Source of the DNA: Talinum fruticosum
Taxonomy: Eukaryota > Streptophyta > Magnoliopsida > Caryophyllales > Talinaceae
Direction of reading: 5' to 3'
Assembly (NCBI GenBank): GCA_021018815.1
Contig: JAITYX010000148.1
Location: 372,001-436,000, forward strand
Length of the DNA: 64,000 bases
Shown: positions 48,601 through 61,235 of the stretch, one piece after another
Layout of the letters: each line of letters starts with the position of its first letter
Numbering within the stretch: the first letter of the stretch is position 1
Program-made: the position numbers and the translations under genes
The notes under the pieces: generated by a model
What the model was told of the DNA's origin: nothing
The model's database searches: none
Seen by the model: only the letters and a program-made list of their open reading frames with translations

Positions 48601-51034
48601 ATGAACATAAAGCACAATAATGAAAAAATAGGAAAAAAAAAAAGAAAATGCATATATAATAAGGTAAACCTAACAAATGAGGGTTAGGCTTAATGCTCAA
48701 AACTAAGCATCAAGGTACATTAAGTTTCAGGTTTGATTTCCTCTTCTTTGTGTTTATACTACTTTTTGTGGCTCCTCCGAACCCCAAAAATAAAAAAGTA
48801 AATATAAAGCACAATAATGAGTAAAAAAAAGAAAAATAGGAGAAAATGTAGTAACATTGTAGAGTTCTTCCTTTTAGTTTTAACTTATAACCTTAGAGTT
48901 TTTTAATAACTTACAACCTTATATCTTCTTACAACTAAAAATCACTTTATCCTAGTTGTCACAAGTTTAGGATACTAATAGCAATTTTACACACTCATAT
49001 ACAAATAAATACTTCTCTTAAACTTTATTTATATTCAAAATCATCTAAACGAGTGTTTTCATGATAAGTTCATATTTTTAGATTCGGTCACTATTGGGAA
49101 GAATTATGTCTTAACTTTATAGTTATAGGTGCACGACATAATTGTAGTTAGCCGCCAGCAAGCTAATCGGTCGTGTTCACATAAAGTTATTTTTCAAATA
49201 TCAAAGATATCTCAAACTTTCAAGCTAGGGAAATTAAGAGATGTAAGAGATATGATAACTTAACTAATCTTAGAAAGCAATAAAAGGAATACTCGGGTTG
49301 TGATTTCATTATTTAATAACTAATTAATCAAGACAAGTCTAAACCTAACAAAGTCTATACAAGTATTAAGAGTGGTTGATTGTACCATCAAAGCCTACTC
49401 AAGGCATTTTTCAGGGTCATGATGCTAATCTAATTGTTCTTTTCACCTATTTTTGGTGGGTTAGCCCAATTAAACTACAAAAGTAGCAATCTATAGACCT
49501 TATGAGGATTCGAGTTATTTTCATGCCAAAATCTCAACTATTCTCTATACTCATGCTAACAAATTGGTTTCACTTTTCACTAATAGACCAACCGCCTAAA
49601 TGAAGATAAAAAACCCTTTCAGGAATTTCATTAAACACATGGTAGTCATGAGAGAATCCCAAATAATAAGCATAAACTAGGTGGGTTAAGGCCTAAATGA
49701 AATTAATTAGTCATTAGGAGGCTAATCACTACCAAACCAACCAATTTTACCAACTAATTAAAACAAAAATGCAAAATAAATCTAACTAAACTAAAGAACA
49801 AACAAACACAAACAGAATTGAATAAGAACATAAACTAATTAATTCACCTCAAACATGAAAACAAACAATTAATCTAACTATAATTAATATCTAAACTAAG
49901 AAAAATGGGATCTTAAACTAAATTGAACAATCAAACTAATAAATTTGAAGTAAAGAAGAAGAGAGAAAAAGAAAAACTCATGCTTGAATTGAAATTGATG
50001 ATTTAAATCCAAAATCTTGTATAAATTATACACTAATCTCCCTTCTAATGGGGGTTTTTGGCTAAGTAAGAACCGTAGGAGGTCTCGAGTTAAATCATCA
50101 AAAACAGAGCTCTCCAAAACAACCGATAAATTCACTACTTATAACCCCGAGAATTGAACAAAACATGTATCCCTAGGTCCCACGGTTGTGCGGCCTAATT
50201 CTACACGGTTGTGCACAATGTCGCATGGTCGTGCACGCGGTTGCTCGTGCGGCAACGTTGAACTTTTTGCCGCTTTTGTCTTATTTGCACGACCGTGCGA
50301 CCACTGCACGAGTAACCGTTCATGACATCAACTTTCCCATAATTTCTAGCATGGTTGTGTGGCCTTGCATTGGTGGTTGTGTTGTTTTCCCTTGATTTAT
50401 GCTCTTTGTCCGAAGGTCTACATGGATGTTCCTTTTTGCACACCCTTATCATCGTCGTTTTGTTTCCTTTTTTACTCAAACTTTTCTCTATTGGCGTGAT
50501 TTAATTCATTACCTGCAAAAGTAAGTAAAACAAGCAAAAATAATAAAATTATATTATTTTACAAGTAAAAAAATTATGCAAATAGGGGTTTAAATAACGT
50601 AATATTTAGACTGAACAGTCACAAACATTCCTAATTTTTAAAAGTTGATATCACAAATTTAGACATGCATACATTTAGGTTTAAACATCAGTCATTTGAG
50701 TTCTAGTAAGAATGTCCGAATGTGCAATTTGGACAGGATCCGAGTATGATATTTTTGTCTAAATATCTAAATTGTCCGAACCTGAATTTTTGCGAACGTT
50801 AATTAATCTAATGTATTTTTGTGGGACTATTTGACTACTCAAAATAGAAGCCTAGTAAATCTACTTAAAGAAATTCTAACCCAACATTTCGAATCATCTA
50901 GATCTAGTGATCTCAATTGTACTAAAAAATATACCCTTGCAAAATCATCTAATAACCATTAAAAGATACATGTTCTTATATACGGTATTACGTGATAATC
51001 CTTCTACGAGTACATGTAATACTCAAAATTCGAC
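48601..51034. other. No gene seen; AT-rich retroelement-like DNA
   Basis: Long A-rich stretches (49,740-49,930) and a block with repeated words GGTTGTGC, GTCGTGC and GCACGAC (50,165-50,370). These resemble leader or LTR sequence of plant gypsy elements, but no gag or pol motif supports that. Confidence 0.35.
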
Positions 51035-52056
51035 TAATGTTAAGAGAATCGATCCGACAATTAACCTGATTAAGGAAGTGGGTCAATGGGTTAACCGATT
51101 CCATTGCTTAACTCTATTTAGGCCGCCATGACCCGTTATGCCTCGAGAAAATTTTTTATATATTTTCTACAATCTCACTATTTTATAATATCTAATTACT
51201 AAAATGCATAACTTAAGAAATATATTATACAAAACATTAATCAAATAGAGACAAATTGTCTATTTTGCAAAATAAAAATTTAAAAGAGGAAAAAATATAA
51301 TTTTTATATAAAACTAGTAAAAGAAATAATCAATTGAAACAAACCCTAAGTATAAATACATAATTCAACTCTCTCTCTTTCTCTCTATTCTCATCCGGCC
51401 CCTTTCCCCTTTCTCTCCCCTCTTCTCCTTTGTCTACTCATCTCCTTCTTCTCTGTCTTCTCTCGGCCTGTGTTACGAGAATCGGACCAGCCTAGACAAT
51501 TTGACTAGTTCAATCGAGAACTGGACATGGATCCCATTAGAACATTGAACCAAATGGACTTGGTCAAAACCACTCAACCCGGATACGGTTTGACCTGACC
51601 GGATCACGAATAACCTGGAATTTATCTTTAATATAAATCTTAATTTAAAAATAAAAGGCAAAAACTTAAAGTTTCATCGATCAATGGCTTCCGTGATTTC
51701 ATCCATGGTTCCCTTTGATTGTTGAAGAAAGAGGAGATCAAAAAGAGAAAGAAAAATTGCAAGGTATATAAGGTCAATAAATCTACCTAGTTTAATGAAT
51801 CTCATAAAGCCATTGAAGGAGGAGGAAGAGGAGTGGAAAATGAAGAAGGCTGGAAGGACGAAGGGGTAGATGAACATATATATATATCCGCCCCTCCTCC
51901 AAGTAGGCTACGATTATTAGGGGTAAAAGTGACTAGAATTTTTGTATTTTAAGAGGTAAGAAGGCCGAAAACAATAAGGTTTGAGTTAAAGTTTTAATGG
52001 ACTTTTTATATAAGGCCCATGTTTCTTTTTGAACATATAGGTTTGCTTTGTTTTTT

Positions 52057-52060
<4 letters not shown>

Positions 52061-52104
<44 letters not shown>
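52061..52104. repeat. (AT)n microsatellite
   Basis: Uninterrupted AT dinucleotide run of about 22 units. Confidence 0.95.
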
Positions 52105-52110
<6 letters not shown>

Positions 52111-52273
52111 ACTAAGAACTTTTGAGTCATTGATTTCTCAACTAAGTTACGGGATTATGCCACGTCGCCGAATTATTAATTGCCAAATTTACCCCTTACT
52201 TCCTCTCTCTCTCTCCTCCATTTTTCACAAACCGTGACTCCCACACCGAAGCAGTCATTACCGCCGATGGAGC

Positions 52274-52588
52274 TTGGCTGCATCAGCCGTGATGGTGGCA
52301 TTGAAGCCGGCGACCAACATCACAGCCCCAACGTTCGCTAATTATTTTGCCTCCCAAATATTACCCACTCGCAAATTTTTTTTATTTTATGGGTTTTTCG
52401 GCAACAAAGCCGCCGAATTCAAACGAAAACCTAGTGGGGAAGTGACGCAAGAAGCGCCAGGTGAACCCACCACAGGAGAAGCACGATTTTCCAGGCAAGC
52501 TTGGCGGAAGCGTTTGATGGTGTGTGCTCGATCAAAGCCCGAATTGTTTGTGAAATTGACCGACAACAACCACCATGGAATTCTCTAG
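52274..52588 (+). other. Unrecognised 104-codon reading frame
   Basis: The frame starts MAASAVMVALKPATNITA in locally G+C-richer DNA (52,240-52,700), and an overlapping frame to 52,746 ends in a hydrophobic segment (WTLLLAAATVVLGVGVVGCW). No domain is recognised. It lies among MITE fragments and may be a captured or decayed gene piece, or chance. Confidence 0.2.
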
Positions 52589-52803
52589 TAAATGACGACC
52601 CTCGTTACGAGTTCATTGCCCATCGGTCGGCCACCGATCGGTGGTGTTGGACGTTGCTCTTGGCGGCGGCGACGGTGGTTTTGGGGGTAGGGGTTGTGGG
52701 TTGTTGGTTAAAGTTGATTATGATGTGGGAAAATTTACACCCTTAGATTAAATTTAATGGTTGAGATTAATAGTTTTTAGTTTTTAATTTTTATTTTAAT
52801 TGG

Positions 52804-52924
<121 letters not shown>

Positions 52925-53835
52925 CCAGAGTTGCACTTGGTTAATCCGATTCAAACATTAACCGAGTTAACCTGGTTTAATCTAAGTTAGACAGTACGGC
53001 CGATCGAACCATGACCCACTTTGCTAATCGGATCGATCATAAAAAGGTTCTCTTAACAAAACAATCAGCCGCCTTCTCTTCCCCCTCCCTCCTCTCCTTT
53101 CTCTCTCTTCCTCTCCTTTCTCCACTCTTCTCCTTCTCAATTTTCTCAGTTAGCCCCCCTTCCCCCTTTTTCTCTCCTCCTCTCCTTCTCAACCCCCTAC
53201 CCCTTTCTCTCTCCTCATTGCCTTTCTATGCCCTTCTCCCTTCTTAACTTCCTCCCCGCCCCCTCCCCAACGTAGCCCCATTCCCCTTTTTCCCCTCTTG
53301 TCCATATGAAGGAGCAAAAAATTATATTTAGGTACCCAACTAGAAAAATTTACGTCGACCCTCCCAAATTTCCTTGGTCGATCAAATTTGACTAGGGATT
53401 TCCCACTTGATGCTTAGAAGGTTTTTTCGAGTAACCTGGATTAGAGACTCGGCCTATTCCCGATCCGACCTGTTCAACTCGCTTGTCCGGATCAATTTTC
53501 TTAATATCAAATTAGACCGGTAAAAATTTATCAAACTCTAATTATCTTACCCAAATCCACCGAAAATTAGGATTTTCGACAAGATTCTTAGAATCTAAAC
53601 TCGTTAGACCAGGTCAAAACCGGTAAGTTATGGTAAAAAAAAATAAAGCCAATTCAACCATATTTATACAAAAAAATATATATAGTCCTTATCAAAATAT
53701 AAAAAAAAATTAACTCTTAGACAAATCCTTGTGTTTTTGGGCCTTTGGCTTTTTACCTCTTTGAAAACAAAAAATAAAACCTAGATGTCACCCCTCACTT
53801 GTTCTTATGTTGCCGCCCTCAATGGGGGCTGGAGA

Positions 53836-54867
53836 CTATGTAACGAAAACTAACCCGGACCGAAAACCGGTGGTTTTCCCGGGGGTTAATTGCATTGGTT
53901 CATTTGGAACTTCAAACCAAAAAAATCGGATTAACCCGGTCAACCGAGAGAACCGTCCAAACCGCAGTTGAACTGGGATTTTAAGGAAAATATAAAAGGC
54001 TAGTGAAAAAGACTCTTAACCCTCTTTCACTCTCTCAGTCTCACTGTTGTTCCTTCCTCCTTTCCCTGTCCTGCACTGCCCCACCCGCTCTCTTCTCTCC
54101 TTCTCGCTTGAGTCGGTGGCGCCGGTGGGGGTCGCCGGCCGCCGACCTCTTTATAGTATCTGGTTTTCTTGCTCTCTCTCACACTCACTGTTCTTCCTCG
54201 AATCATCTCCTCCTCTCGACTCTCTTCTGGTTACTCTCTGGGCTCGGTGGCGACGTGCCTGTGGTGCTTGGTGCCTGTGGTGGTGCGGTGGTGCTCCGAG
54301 AGAAAAGGGGACGGAGATGGCTCAAGGAGCAGAGAGAAGGAACATACGAGGGACATGAGGGAGGGGGAAGATAAGCAGATGAGGGACATGAGGAAGGGGG
54401 ACTGAAGAACCCAAAGGACAGAGAGAAAGGATGCTGGAGGACAGAGAAAAACTAGGCGGCTGGAGGAGTAGAGAATGAACCGGTTAGGCGGTTAGAGGGT
54501 TAAGTTAGGGTTATAATTTTAATTTGTTTTTATAAGGGGTTTTTAATTTGCTTTTATAAGGGGTTTTTAGTGAATGTAAATTTAAATGGGTTTTTTTGAA
54601 ATATATAATATGATTTGTTAGTTTTTAAGTTTTTTTATATAGAATATGTCACTCTTTTCATTAAATATAAAAAAATAATAACAATAAAAAAATAGGTGAA
54701 GATATATAGAAAATAATTCTATCGTCAATCGGGTCATGGCGGTTTAATCCGGTCCAATCAATAATCGGGTGAACCGGTCTAAGCGGATTTAAACGAGTCC
54801 GACCAGGTTAAGCCATTGACCCGCTCTTTCAAGCGGGTCGATAATTGGATCGCTTCTCTTCACATAG
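53836..54867. mobile_element. MITE copy E
   Basis: Left end CTATGTAACGAAAACTAACC and right end, inverted, CTATGTGAAGAGAAGCGATCC. The flanks GCTGGAGA and GTTGGAAA agree at 6 of 8. It contains AACCCGG/CCGGTTT words at both ends and a CT-rich then GA-rich core. Reading frames at 54,003-54,405 come from this core and are not supported as genes. Confidence 0.6.
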
Positions 54868-55418
54868 GTTGGAAAGAAAGTCGATCAAAAAGAGACACAA
54901 AGAGTGGGTGAGAAAGATATAAAAGAGAGAGAGTGAGAAACCAGAGACAAAGCCCCCTTCCCTCCTTCACTTGAAATTCCTCCTCCACAAGCAGTACTCT
55001 CTTCTCCTTCATATTATAATGAGAATAGGAATCCACTCTTCCATCTCCTCCACTAGTAGTTGTGCATATCTCCTTTTCTCTTTTTCTACTACTCTCGTTC
55101 CTCCGTTATGGACCAACTTCAAATATCGTTGTCGCTAGAAAAAGGAATCTTGATAATACTTCAAATGGGGCAAAGAATCCATCGATGAAGGCATTTACAT
55201 GAAAATTTTGATTTTTTCTATTTTTTAAAATTAAAATTTATAATTCCGGTCCAGTAGCGACTCGGCCGGGTCAAACCACAACCAGGTTGAGCAATTTTAA
55301 CCGAGTGATCCGATTCAACGTTCAAGCGGCGAATTGGCATGTTCGGACCGGATTCATACCCTATTCCTAGTTGAATCTGTCAAACCGACCACTCTAATCT
55401 GGTTCTCATAACATAGTA
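54868..55418. repeat. MITE family right-end fragment
   Basis: GGTTCTCATAACATAG at 55,403-55,418 is the family's inverted right end, preceded by the usual ACCGACC and GGGTCAAACC words. No matching left end was found, so it may be the other half of a copy interrupted by 53,836-54,867. Confidence 0.5.
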
Positions 55419-55559
55419 TGCACGTTGATTAATATCAACAACAAAAGGTTGACCACTTTAAAGAAACTTTGTTTTAAAAAAAATGGAGCCACTTACTAGT
55501 ACTTAAACTCCTTTTCTTTTCTTTGTAATGAAACCGTTTTTACAAAAAAAAAAAAAATC

Positions 55560-57000
55560 ACAACAGTGAAGCAAATTCTATCGGAGATTGAATTTTGGAG
55601 GAAGGGATGATATCACATGTATAAACCTTGTTCAACTACTGTTAACCTTGTCCAAGGGTGTAATGACATTGCTCAAGTCAAACATGATGGAAATAAAGTA
55701 ATGTCAAGAAGGAAGTAACCATTCAACCCTACTCACCAAACTCAGCCCCTTTGAGTTCTTAATTGGACTCAATTTTGCTATTTTCCGAATAACTTTTTCT
55801 AATTTGGTTTGTAATAATTTGGACAATATTTTAGCTTTCTTTGAACTCTTTGAGATGTAGAAAAAAACCATCTCCAATGCTACCAATAGGTTGCCAAACA
55901 TTCAGCCCCATACAAGGTTGCACAAGTTCAACTAGAAGCTAAAGACTCGCATAAAACTTGAAGGCAATGCAATTTGAAGCTTTCAAGGCCTTGGACAAGT
56001 CCTAAATGCAGTCAAGGAAGATGATTTATGAAGAGGAGGAATGTCCATGCATGAATTCCAAATTCAACATGTTGAGTTCTTAGTTTTCAAGCGAATTTTC
56101 TATTTTTGAGACAATTCCTACGTCTATTTGGTCCGTAATAATTGAGACACTTTTAGTTGCTTTTGGACATTGTAGGATGGTTCAAAACCATCCTTAGTAA
56201 TTACTTACGAGGTTGATAGACTTTCAGCCAAGTATTTCGACTGGTTAGAAACGAAGCCACACCCTCTTGTACTTATTGATGATTAGTTTCCAGCATGGAG
56301 GACGAGTTTGTTATGAGTTCGGTGAAGTTGCAAGCTGTACTCGGAAGAGGAAGAACTCAAGATTAACAGAATGTGACTCAAGTCAACCACGTTTCGAGCC
56401 TTAGAAACTAGCCACTTGCAAGCTAGTTTTCTAGGCTGCAACCTACCTTTTGGTGGTCCAATAGGAAGCCTTCCGGAGACAACATCCAATTATTACCAAT
56501 CTTTTCAAAGCCAAATCACAACAGGATTTAAAAGAAGTATTTTTATTGGTCAATTAGAAAGGCCTGGTCGGAATCTGCTGCAGAAAGCTTTTACGTTTTT
56601 CGTTTCATCGTTTTTCGTTTTGACATGATTAATCCATGTACTTAGTGCTAATTAATTAGGTTTAGTCTTAATCTTTCCTTAATCCTTAAGAAAGGTATTT
56701 TGGAGGGAAAAGGCTTCTACAAAAGCCTTCATTTCAGTTTGTAAGAAGAACTTTTGAATCAATTAACCCCTTTGATACACTTTATGTTTCAACTAAGAAA
56801 GTTTTGAGTGAATCAACTTTCTATCCAAAAATCCCCTAATTGTTGTATCTTGGTTTGGAAACCAAGTGATGATCTCCTAGGTCTTAGAAATGAACCCTTC
56901 TAATTTCATGACTAGTCTCTAAGCTGCCCCTTTTTGGCTTCGAAGTTGGACCTAGTCCATACCCGAGTCGGTTTGGTTCTCTCCTTCTACCAAACACCGG
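55560..57000 (+). mobile_element. Inverted copy of the LTR-like repeat at 13.7-15.7 kb
   Basis: Corresponds in reverse orientation to about 14,050-15,190. Shared blocks include TGACATTGCTCAAGTCAAAC, TCCATGCATGA, TTGGTGGTCCAATAGGAAGC and TTTTCCCTCCAAAATACCTT. No coding capacity. The 42-bp repeats are absent from this copy. Confidence 0.7.
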
Positions 57001-57171
57001 CTACCAACTTACTTATCCTCTATTTTATCCAACCCCCTTATCCCTAATTTCTTCTCTAATTGTTTATCAATTGTTGAAGATATCTACCACCACATATAAG
57101 TTTCCCACCCTCTTTGCCACCTAAGCTTAACTCGGACCCACCATTTGGTTTCGAGCTGGGCTTGGTGCCAT

Positions 57172-57612
<441 letters not shown>

Positions 57613-58480
57613 GGAAGGGTTCAAGTAAGCACCGCACCTCCTTATAGGTACACTCCAAGTAATAGGGTGTGTGTGTGCCGCGCGCGCGTGCGTGTGTGTG
57701 CGCTCGCGTGTGTGTGGGAGGTTGTGTGTGCGAGCGCGTGCGTCCGTGCGTGTGCATGTGCGTGTGTATGTGAGGAAGGGTTCAAGTAAGCACCGTAGGT
57801 ACACTCCAAGTAATAGGTAAGCATTATAAACCTGTACCATTAAATTGTCATCCAATGGTCTATATTAAAAGGCTACTTTTGAACACTTAAAAAAAGGAAA
57901 ATAAAAATTTTGGGAAAGGGGTCAAAGACTCGCGACATTTCCCAGCTAGAAGCCTGTACCTCCCTCTTCTCTCCCTCGTCGCCTCTCGTGTCTCTCGCTC
58001 GTCGGCGCCAATAACGACACCCTCTCTCCACATCTGTCAATGTCCGGCCGGTGTTCTTCGCTCCCCTCTGTCACTAGCGCTTCTCTTTCCGACGAACGTC
58101 AAATCCCCAACTCTTGGGTACTCTCTACTCTCTACTCTCTCGCATTCTCTGTTAATTCTGCTCTTACTCTCTGTGCCCCTCTATCTCTACTCTGGCCGGC
58201 ACTTGTGTCCATGAGGTGTATTTTGTCGGAGTCACTCTCTCTATCTCTATTTCTCTACATGTGTGGCTCTCTCTTTCTCTAACTATTGTTTTCACTAATG
58301 GCAGTAAATAACACTGAATTGGAGGTGTATTCCATCATTCAAACTTGGAAATTTGGCTCAAATCCAAGCAATTTCTTCCCTTTTGTTTCAAATTTGTTAA
58401 TTTTGTGAGCCACTACTAATTATCGGTGATTCTTTGGCTGCCATTGAGTTCATTACTGGGGCTACTATTTCTATTATCTA
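57613..58480. other. Duplicated transposon-end-like block, then CT-rich DNA
   Basis: GGAAGGGTTCAAGTAAGCACC and GGTACACTCCAAGTAATAGG occur twice (57,613-57,663 and 57,775-57,817), separated by the second TG block. After 57,840 comes CT-rich sequence with short frames but no supported gene. Confidence 0.5.
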
Positions 58481-58499
58481 TGCAATTGTCACTTTTAGG

Positions 58500-59010
58500 C
58501 TCCGATCTAGATAGTATAATTGACATATGGCAGACCACACAGTTAAGAAATGTTATAGATTGCATGGATATCCAGTAGGCCATAAGTTGTACAAAGGGAA
58601 AGAGTTGCAACAGATGTCTCTCAAGAGTAAGAAGCAGGTCTTGGTTAGAGGATAGTCATAGCTCTTCTATGTTAGATCTTCTGACACTTGTACAATGCTG
58701 AAAAATATCAACAACTGGTCACTCTTCTTAACAAGCAATCCTTGGAGAGTTCAAACATCTTTTGATAATGTTAATTGGATAATAGATTGTGGTGCTAGTG
58801 ATTATATTACTGCTCATCTTCATCTGCTTTCTCTAGTTCAACTTTTAGAGTTTCCTTATTTTATTACTATTCATAATGGGAAGTAGTCAAAGATTGCACA
58901 CATTGATTCAGTTTTAATTCAGTCCATATTTACCTTGCCTAATATGTTCTATCTGTGCAAACTTTCTAGTTAACCTCTTGTCTGTACATAAGTTGTGTAG
59001 ACAATTAGCT
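58500..59010 (+). pseudogene. Copia gag-protease relic
   Basis: ADHTVKKCYRLHGYPVGHKL (58,529-58,590) matches the conserved gag end of plant copia elements (CYKLHGYP). WIIDCGASDYITAH (58,778-58,820) matches the protease site D-[ST]-G-A-S-D, with Cys in place of the usual Ser. TLPNMFYL fits the downstream NVLHVP segment. Stops break the frame. It is a different lineage from the copia element at 1-2,400. Confidence 0.7.
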
Positions 59011-59111
59011 AGGAAATTGGTCTTTAATATCTACTGATTGCACTTCAGAGCCCTATCTTGTAGACAGAAGTGGTCCTCGGTCATCAACCCATTGTCGGAT
59101 TACTCATTGAA

Positions 59112-59167
59112 CAAGTCCGCAATATCCTTCGGAGGCTCTGCCATCTTCTCCTTGAACATGCGCCTAA
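59112..59167 (-). pseudogene. Possible terminal exon of an unidentified gene
   Basis: The minus strand shows a strong acceptor (TGTTTCTGTTTTAG) followed by a frame reading RMFKEKMAEPPKDIADLFNE and a stop. The splice signal and amphipathic, protein-like composition suggest a true C-terminal exon. I cannot assign the gene. It lies among other gene fragments (PPR, MSH4). Confidence 0.4.
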
Positions 59168-59605
59168 AACAGAAACAATAACTGTATGCTTGCTGAGACA
59201 TTTGTACTAGGATATTAGGAAATAATATACAAGATTATTATTTTCTGATATTTTATTAATTTGAAGGGTGGAAAAAGAAAACTCTTTGTGTTCTTGAGAA
59301 AAGATCTTGTTGAGGTCAAATTACAGAGAGATATCACATATATGTTACAAAGGTAACTTGCTGATATTTCCATTTTAGAGTATGAGTGTTGTTTAGTTTA
59401 AATATGTGCTTTGGAATTTCTTCTTGACAGAGAGAGAATATGTGTTGGGGTTGTTCCTCAGTCTTCTATTCACTGTGAAGCCTTGCTAAACACAGTGCAC
59501 GATGATATGCTTTGACACTTCAGTGCGAGATGTTCTTTTGTGGTGATGTACATTGTGTAGTCTTTTATCCCACTTACAGCTCCAAAAGCTCCGTATTACA
59601 CCTAA

Positions 59606-59710
59606 ATGTATGCAAAATGTGGTTTTCTAGATTCTGCGACAGCTGTATTTCGTCAAATAGAATGTCCTGACATAGTTTTGTGGAATTCTATTATTATAGG
59701 TCTCATAAGT
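59606..59710 (+). pseudogene. PPR repeat fragment
   Basis: MYAKCGFLDSATAVFRQI then ECPDIVLWNSIIIGL is one repeat and the start of the next in a plant PLS-class pentatricopeptide protein (MYAKCG..DSA..VF ... D.V.WNS.I.G). The similarity ends abruptly after about 35 residues, so it is a fragment. Whole genes of this family encode organelle RNA-binding proteins of 400-1,000 residues. Confidence 0.75.
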
Positions 59711-59818
59711 CTAGCAAAAACCACCCCTACACCCCCAACCCAACAAAAAAAGGTGCATTTTGCCTATTGCTTGGCTAACTCAGAACTCATAAGTTACCTT
59801 GTAACTTGGTGAAACAAA

Positions 59819-59891
59819 AGCCTATTAGCTCAATATGGGAGAGCATTTGTGCAATGGCACAAATGATGTGGGTTCGAATCCCACGTAGGCT
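59819..59891 (+). other. tRNA-like sequence 1
   Basis: A 73-nt cloverleaf can be drawn. Acceptor AGCCTAT pairs with GTAGGCT, the D arm is GCTC..GAGC, and the T arm is GTGGG-TTCGAAT-CCCAC. A-box-like (TAGCTCAATATGGG) and B-box (GGTTCGAATCC) promoter motifs are present. The anticodon arm is abnormal: TTTGTGC pairs with GCACAAA, leaving only a few loop bases, or an 8-base loop if a 5-bp stem is imposed. It is probably a pseudo-tRNA or SINE head rather than a working tRNA. Confidence 0.65.
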
Positions 59892-60800
59892 GTCTTTAAC
59901 GCACTCACTCAAAGTCCAAAAGGCATTTGTGCAAAAATTGTTCCAAAAATAAAAAATTTGGAGGATAACATCAGACTATTTGGAGAGTAGGGGGTTTTGG
60001 ATAGTTGAAAAAAGTGATCTATTTGGAGGATAACATCAGACTTTATCCACTTATGCATTAAAGTCATCCTAGTCATTGATAGGAAGGTCATAAAAAATAC
60101 AATTTTCTACATAGTTAAAGAACTCTTAATTATCGCCCATGTAGCTAAGCTTCTTCCCATCTATTAAGGACAACTAATGGTAAACTAATGGTAAATTGCA
60201 TACAAAGAGAGAACACTAAGATCCAATGCATTAGAACATAGATTTTCTATTTTGTTTGTGGTTGCTATACTATATAGAACATTATAAGTTTCGCAATCAC
60301 ACTAGATACAGAGAAACACTAGTATGACTTGTCGCGACAAAGGCAACATGTGAGAAGAAAAGCAAGACTACTCTCAGAATGTACTTAAGGTTAAGTGAGC
60401 ACGTACACCATACATACATGCTTAATAGGATTGGACTTTGGATGTGATGTTAATATATCATAGCAATTGAAATCACTATGTATGCAGACATGTATAGTCC
60501 AATGCATTTACTCCCAATGGGCAATACATGGATATATCTAAACTATTCATATAAGAACATTAGTAATGTATATGAATAATGTAATTACTTATGATCTCAT
60601 GAGCTTAGTTAGGAGTAGTAATGTCTTGGAAAAGAATTCAAATAGTTCAAGCCACTCGGAACACATAAAAAGCATATATATTTAATATTCCACGACGTTA
60701 AGCAGTAATCATATGCAATAGGTTGGGCATTGCAGTATCATATACGTCATGCAAATTTCGTGTTTAAAGAAGCTAACTTTTAGGAAACACATCTCAATAA
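59892..60800. other. No gene seen
   Basis: AT-rich DNA. GGAGGATAACATCAGACT is repeated at 59,960 and 60,025, a short local duplication. No supported reading frame. Confidence 0.45.
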
Positions 60801-60812
60801 GGAGATACTCAC

Positions 60813-61034
60813 TGATGCAAGTTCCAGGGTAGAGTAATGTACATTGTTTCCATGTTTTACAACCTTCTTGTGTTCATACTCACATCGAAAGTCAGAGAGG
60901 ATTGCCTTACACTTATGCAGCGATAAACTAAAAATTTCTAAAAGCACAACCTGAATGAACTTGCTCGGAAATTTTCCCTGAACATCTTTCTGAGGGATGG
61001 TGAAGTAAAATCCTTGTCTGTTATTGAAAGGCAT
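60813..61034 (-). pseudogene. MSH4: MSH4 fragment: two exons and their intron
   Basis: On the minus strand, PFNNRQGFYFTIPQKDVQGK followed by FPSKFIQ (61,031-60,951) is joined, across a GT-AG intron (60,950-60,864), to VVKHGNNVHYSTLELAS (60,863-60,813), which is followed by a GTGAGT donor. This matches the meiotic MutS homologue MSH4 just before its core domain. MSH4 with MSH5 stabilises crossover intermediates. No neighbouring MSH4 exon was found on either side, so this is a captured or leftover genomic piece, not a retrocopy. It is flanked by two tRNA-like sequences. Confidence 0.75.
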
Positions 61035-61163
61035 TCATAAAACCCTGCATGTTGTATCCGAGATTAAAACCTGAATTTTAGCACATTGAGTTCTTAGCAA
61101 GCATATGGTTATTACTTATTACTTTCTGAATGTTTCAAGCCATAAGCTAAGTGCGTTTCAGAC

Positions 61164-61235
61164 AACCTATGTGGGTTTCGAACCCACTTCGTTTGTGCGT
61201 TGCACAAATGCTCTCCCATATTGAGCTAATAGGCT
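61164..61235 (-). other. tRNA-like sequence 2
   Basis: Minus-strand 72-nt relative of the sequence at 59,819, alike through D arm and anticodon arm and continuing beyond both ends (AAAAGCC before, GTCT..AACGCACT after). Acceptor AGCCTAT pairs with ATAGGTT. The T arm is GTGGG-TTCGAAA-CCCAC. With a 5-bp stem, the anticodon loop is GCAACGC (nominal AAC), but it lacks the universal T33 and the stem can zip to seven pairs. Confidence 0.65.

Noticed and set aside
59819..59891. A functional tRNA gene
   Set aside because: The anticodon loop is not normal, and a related sequence with extended flanks suggests a dispersed repeat.
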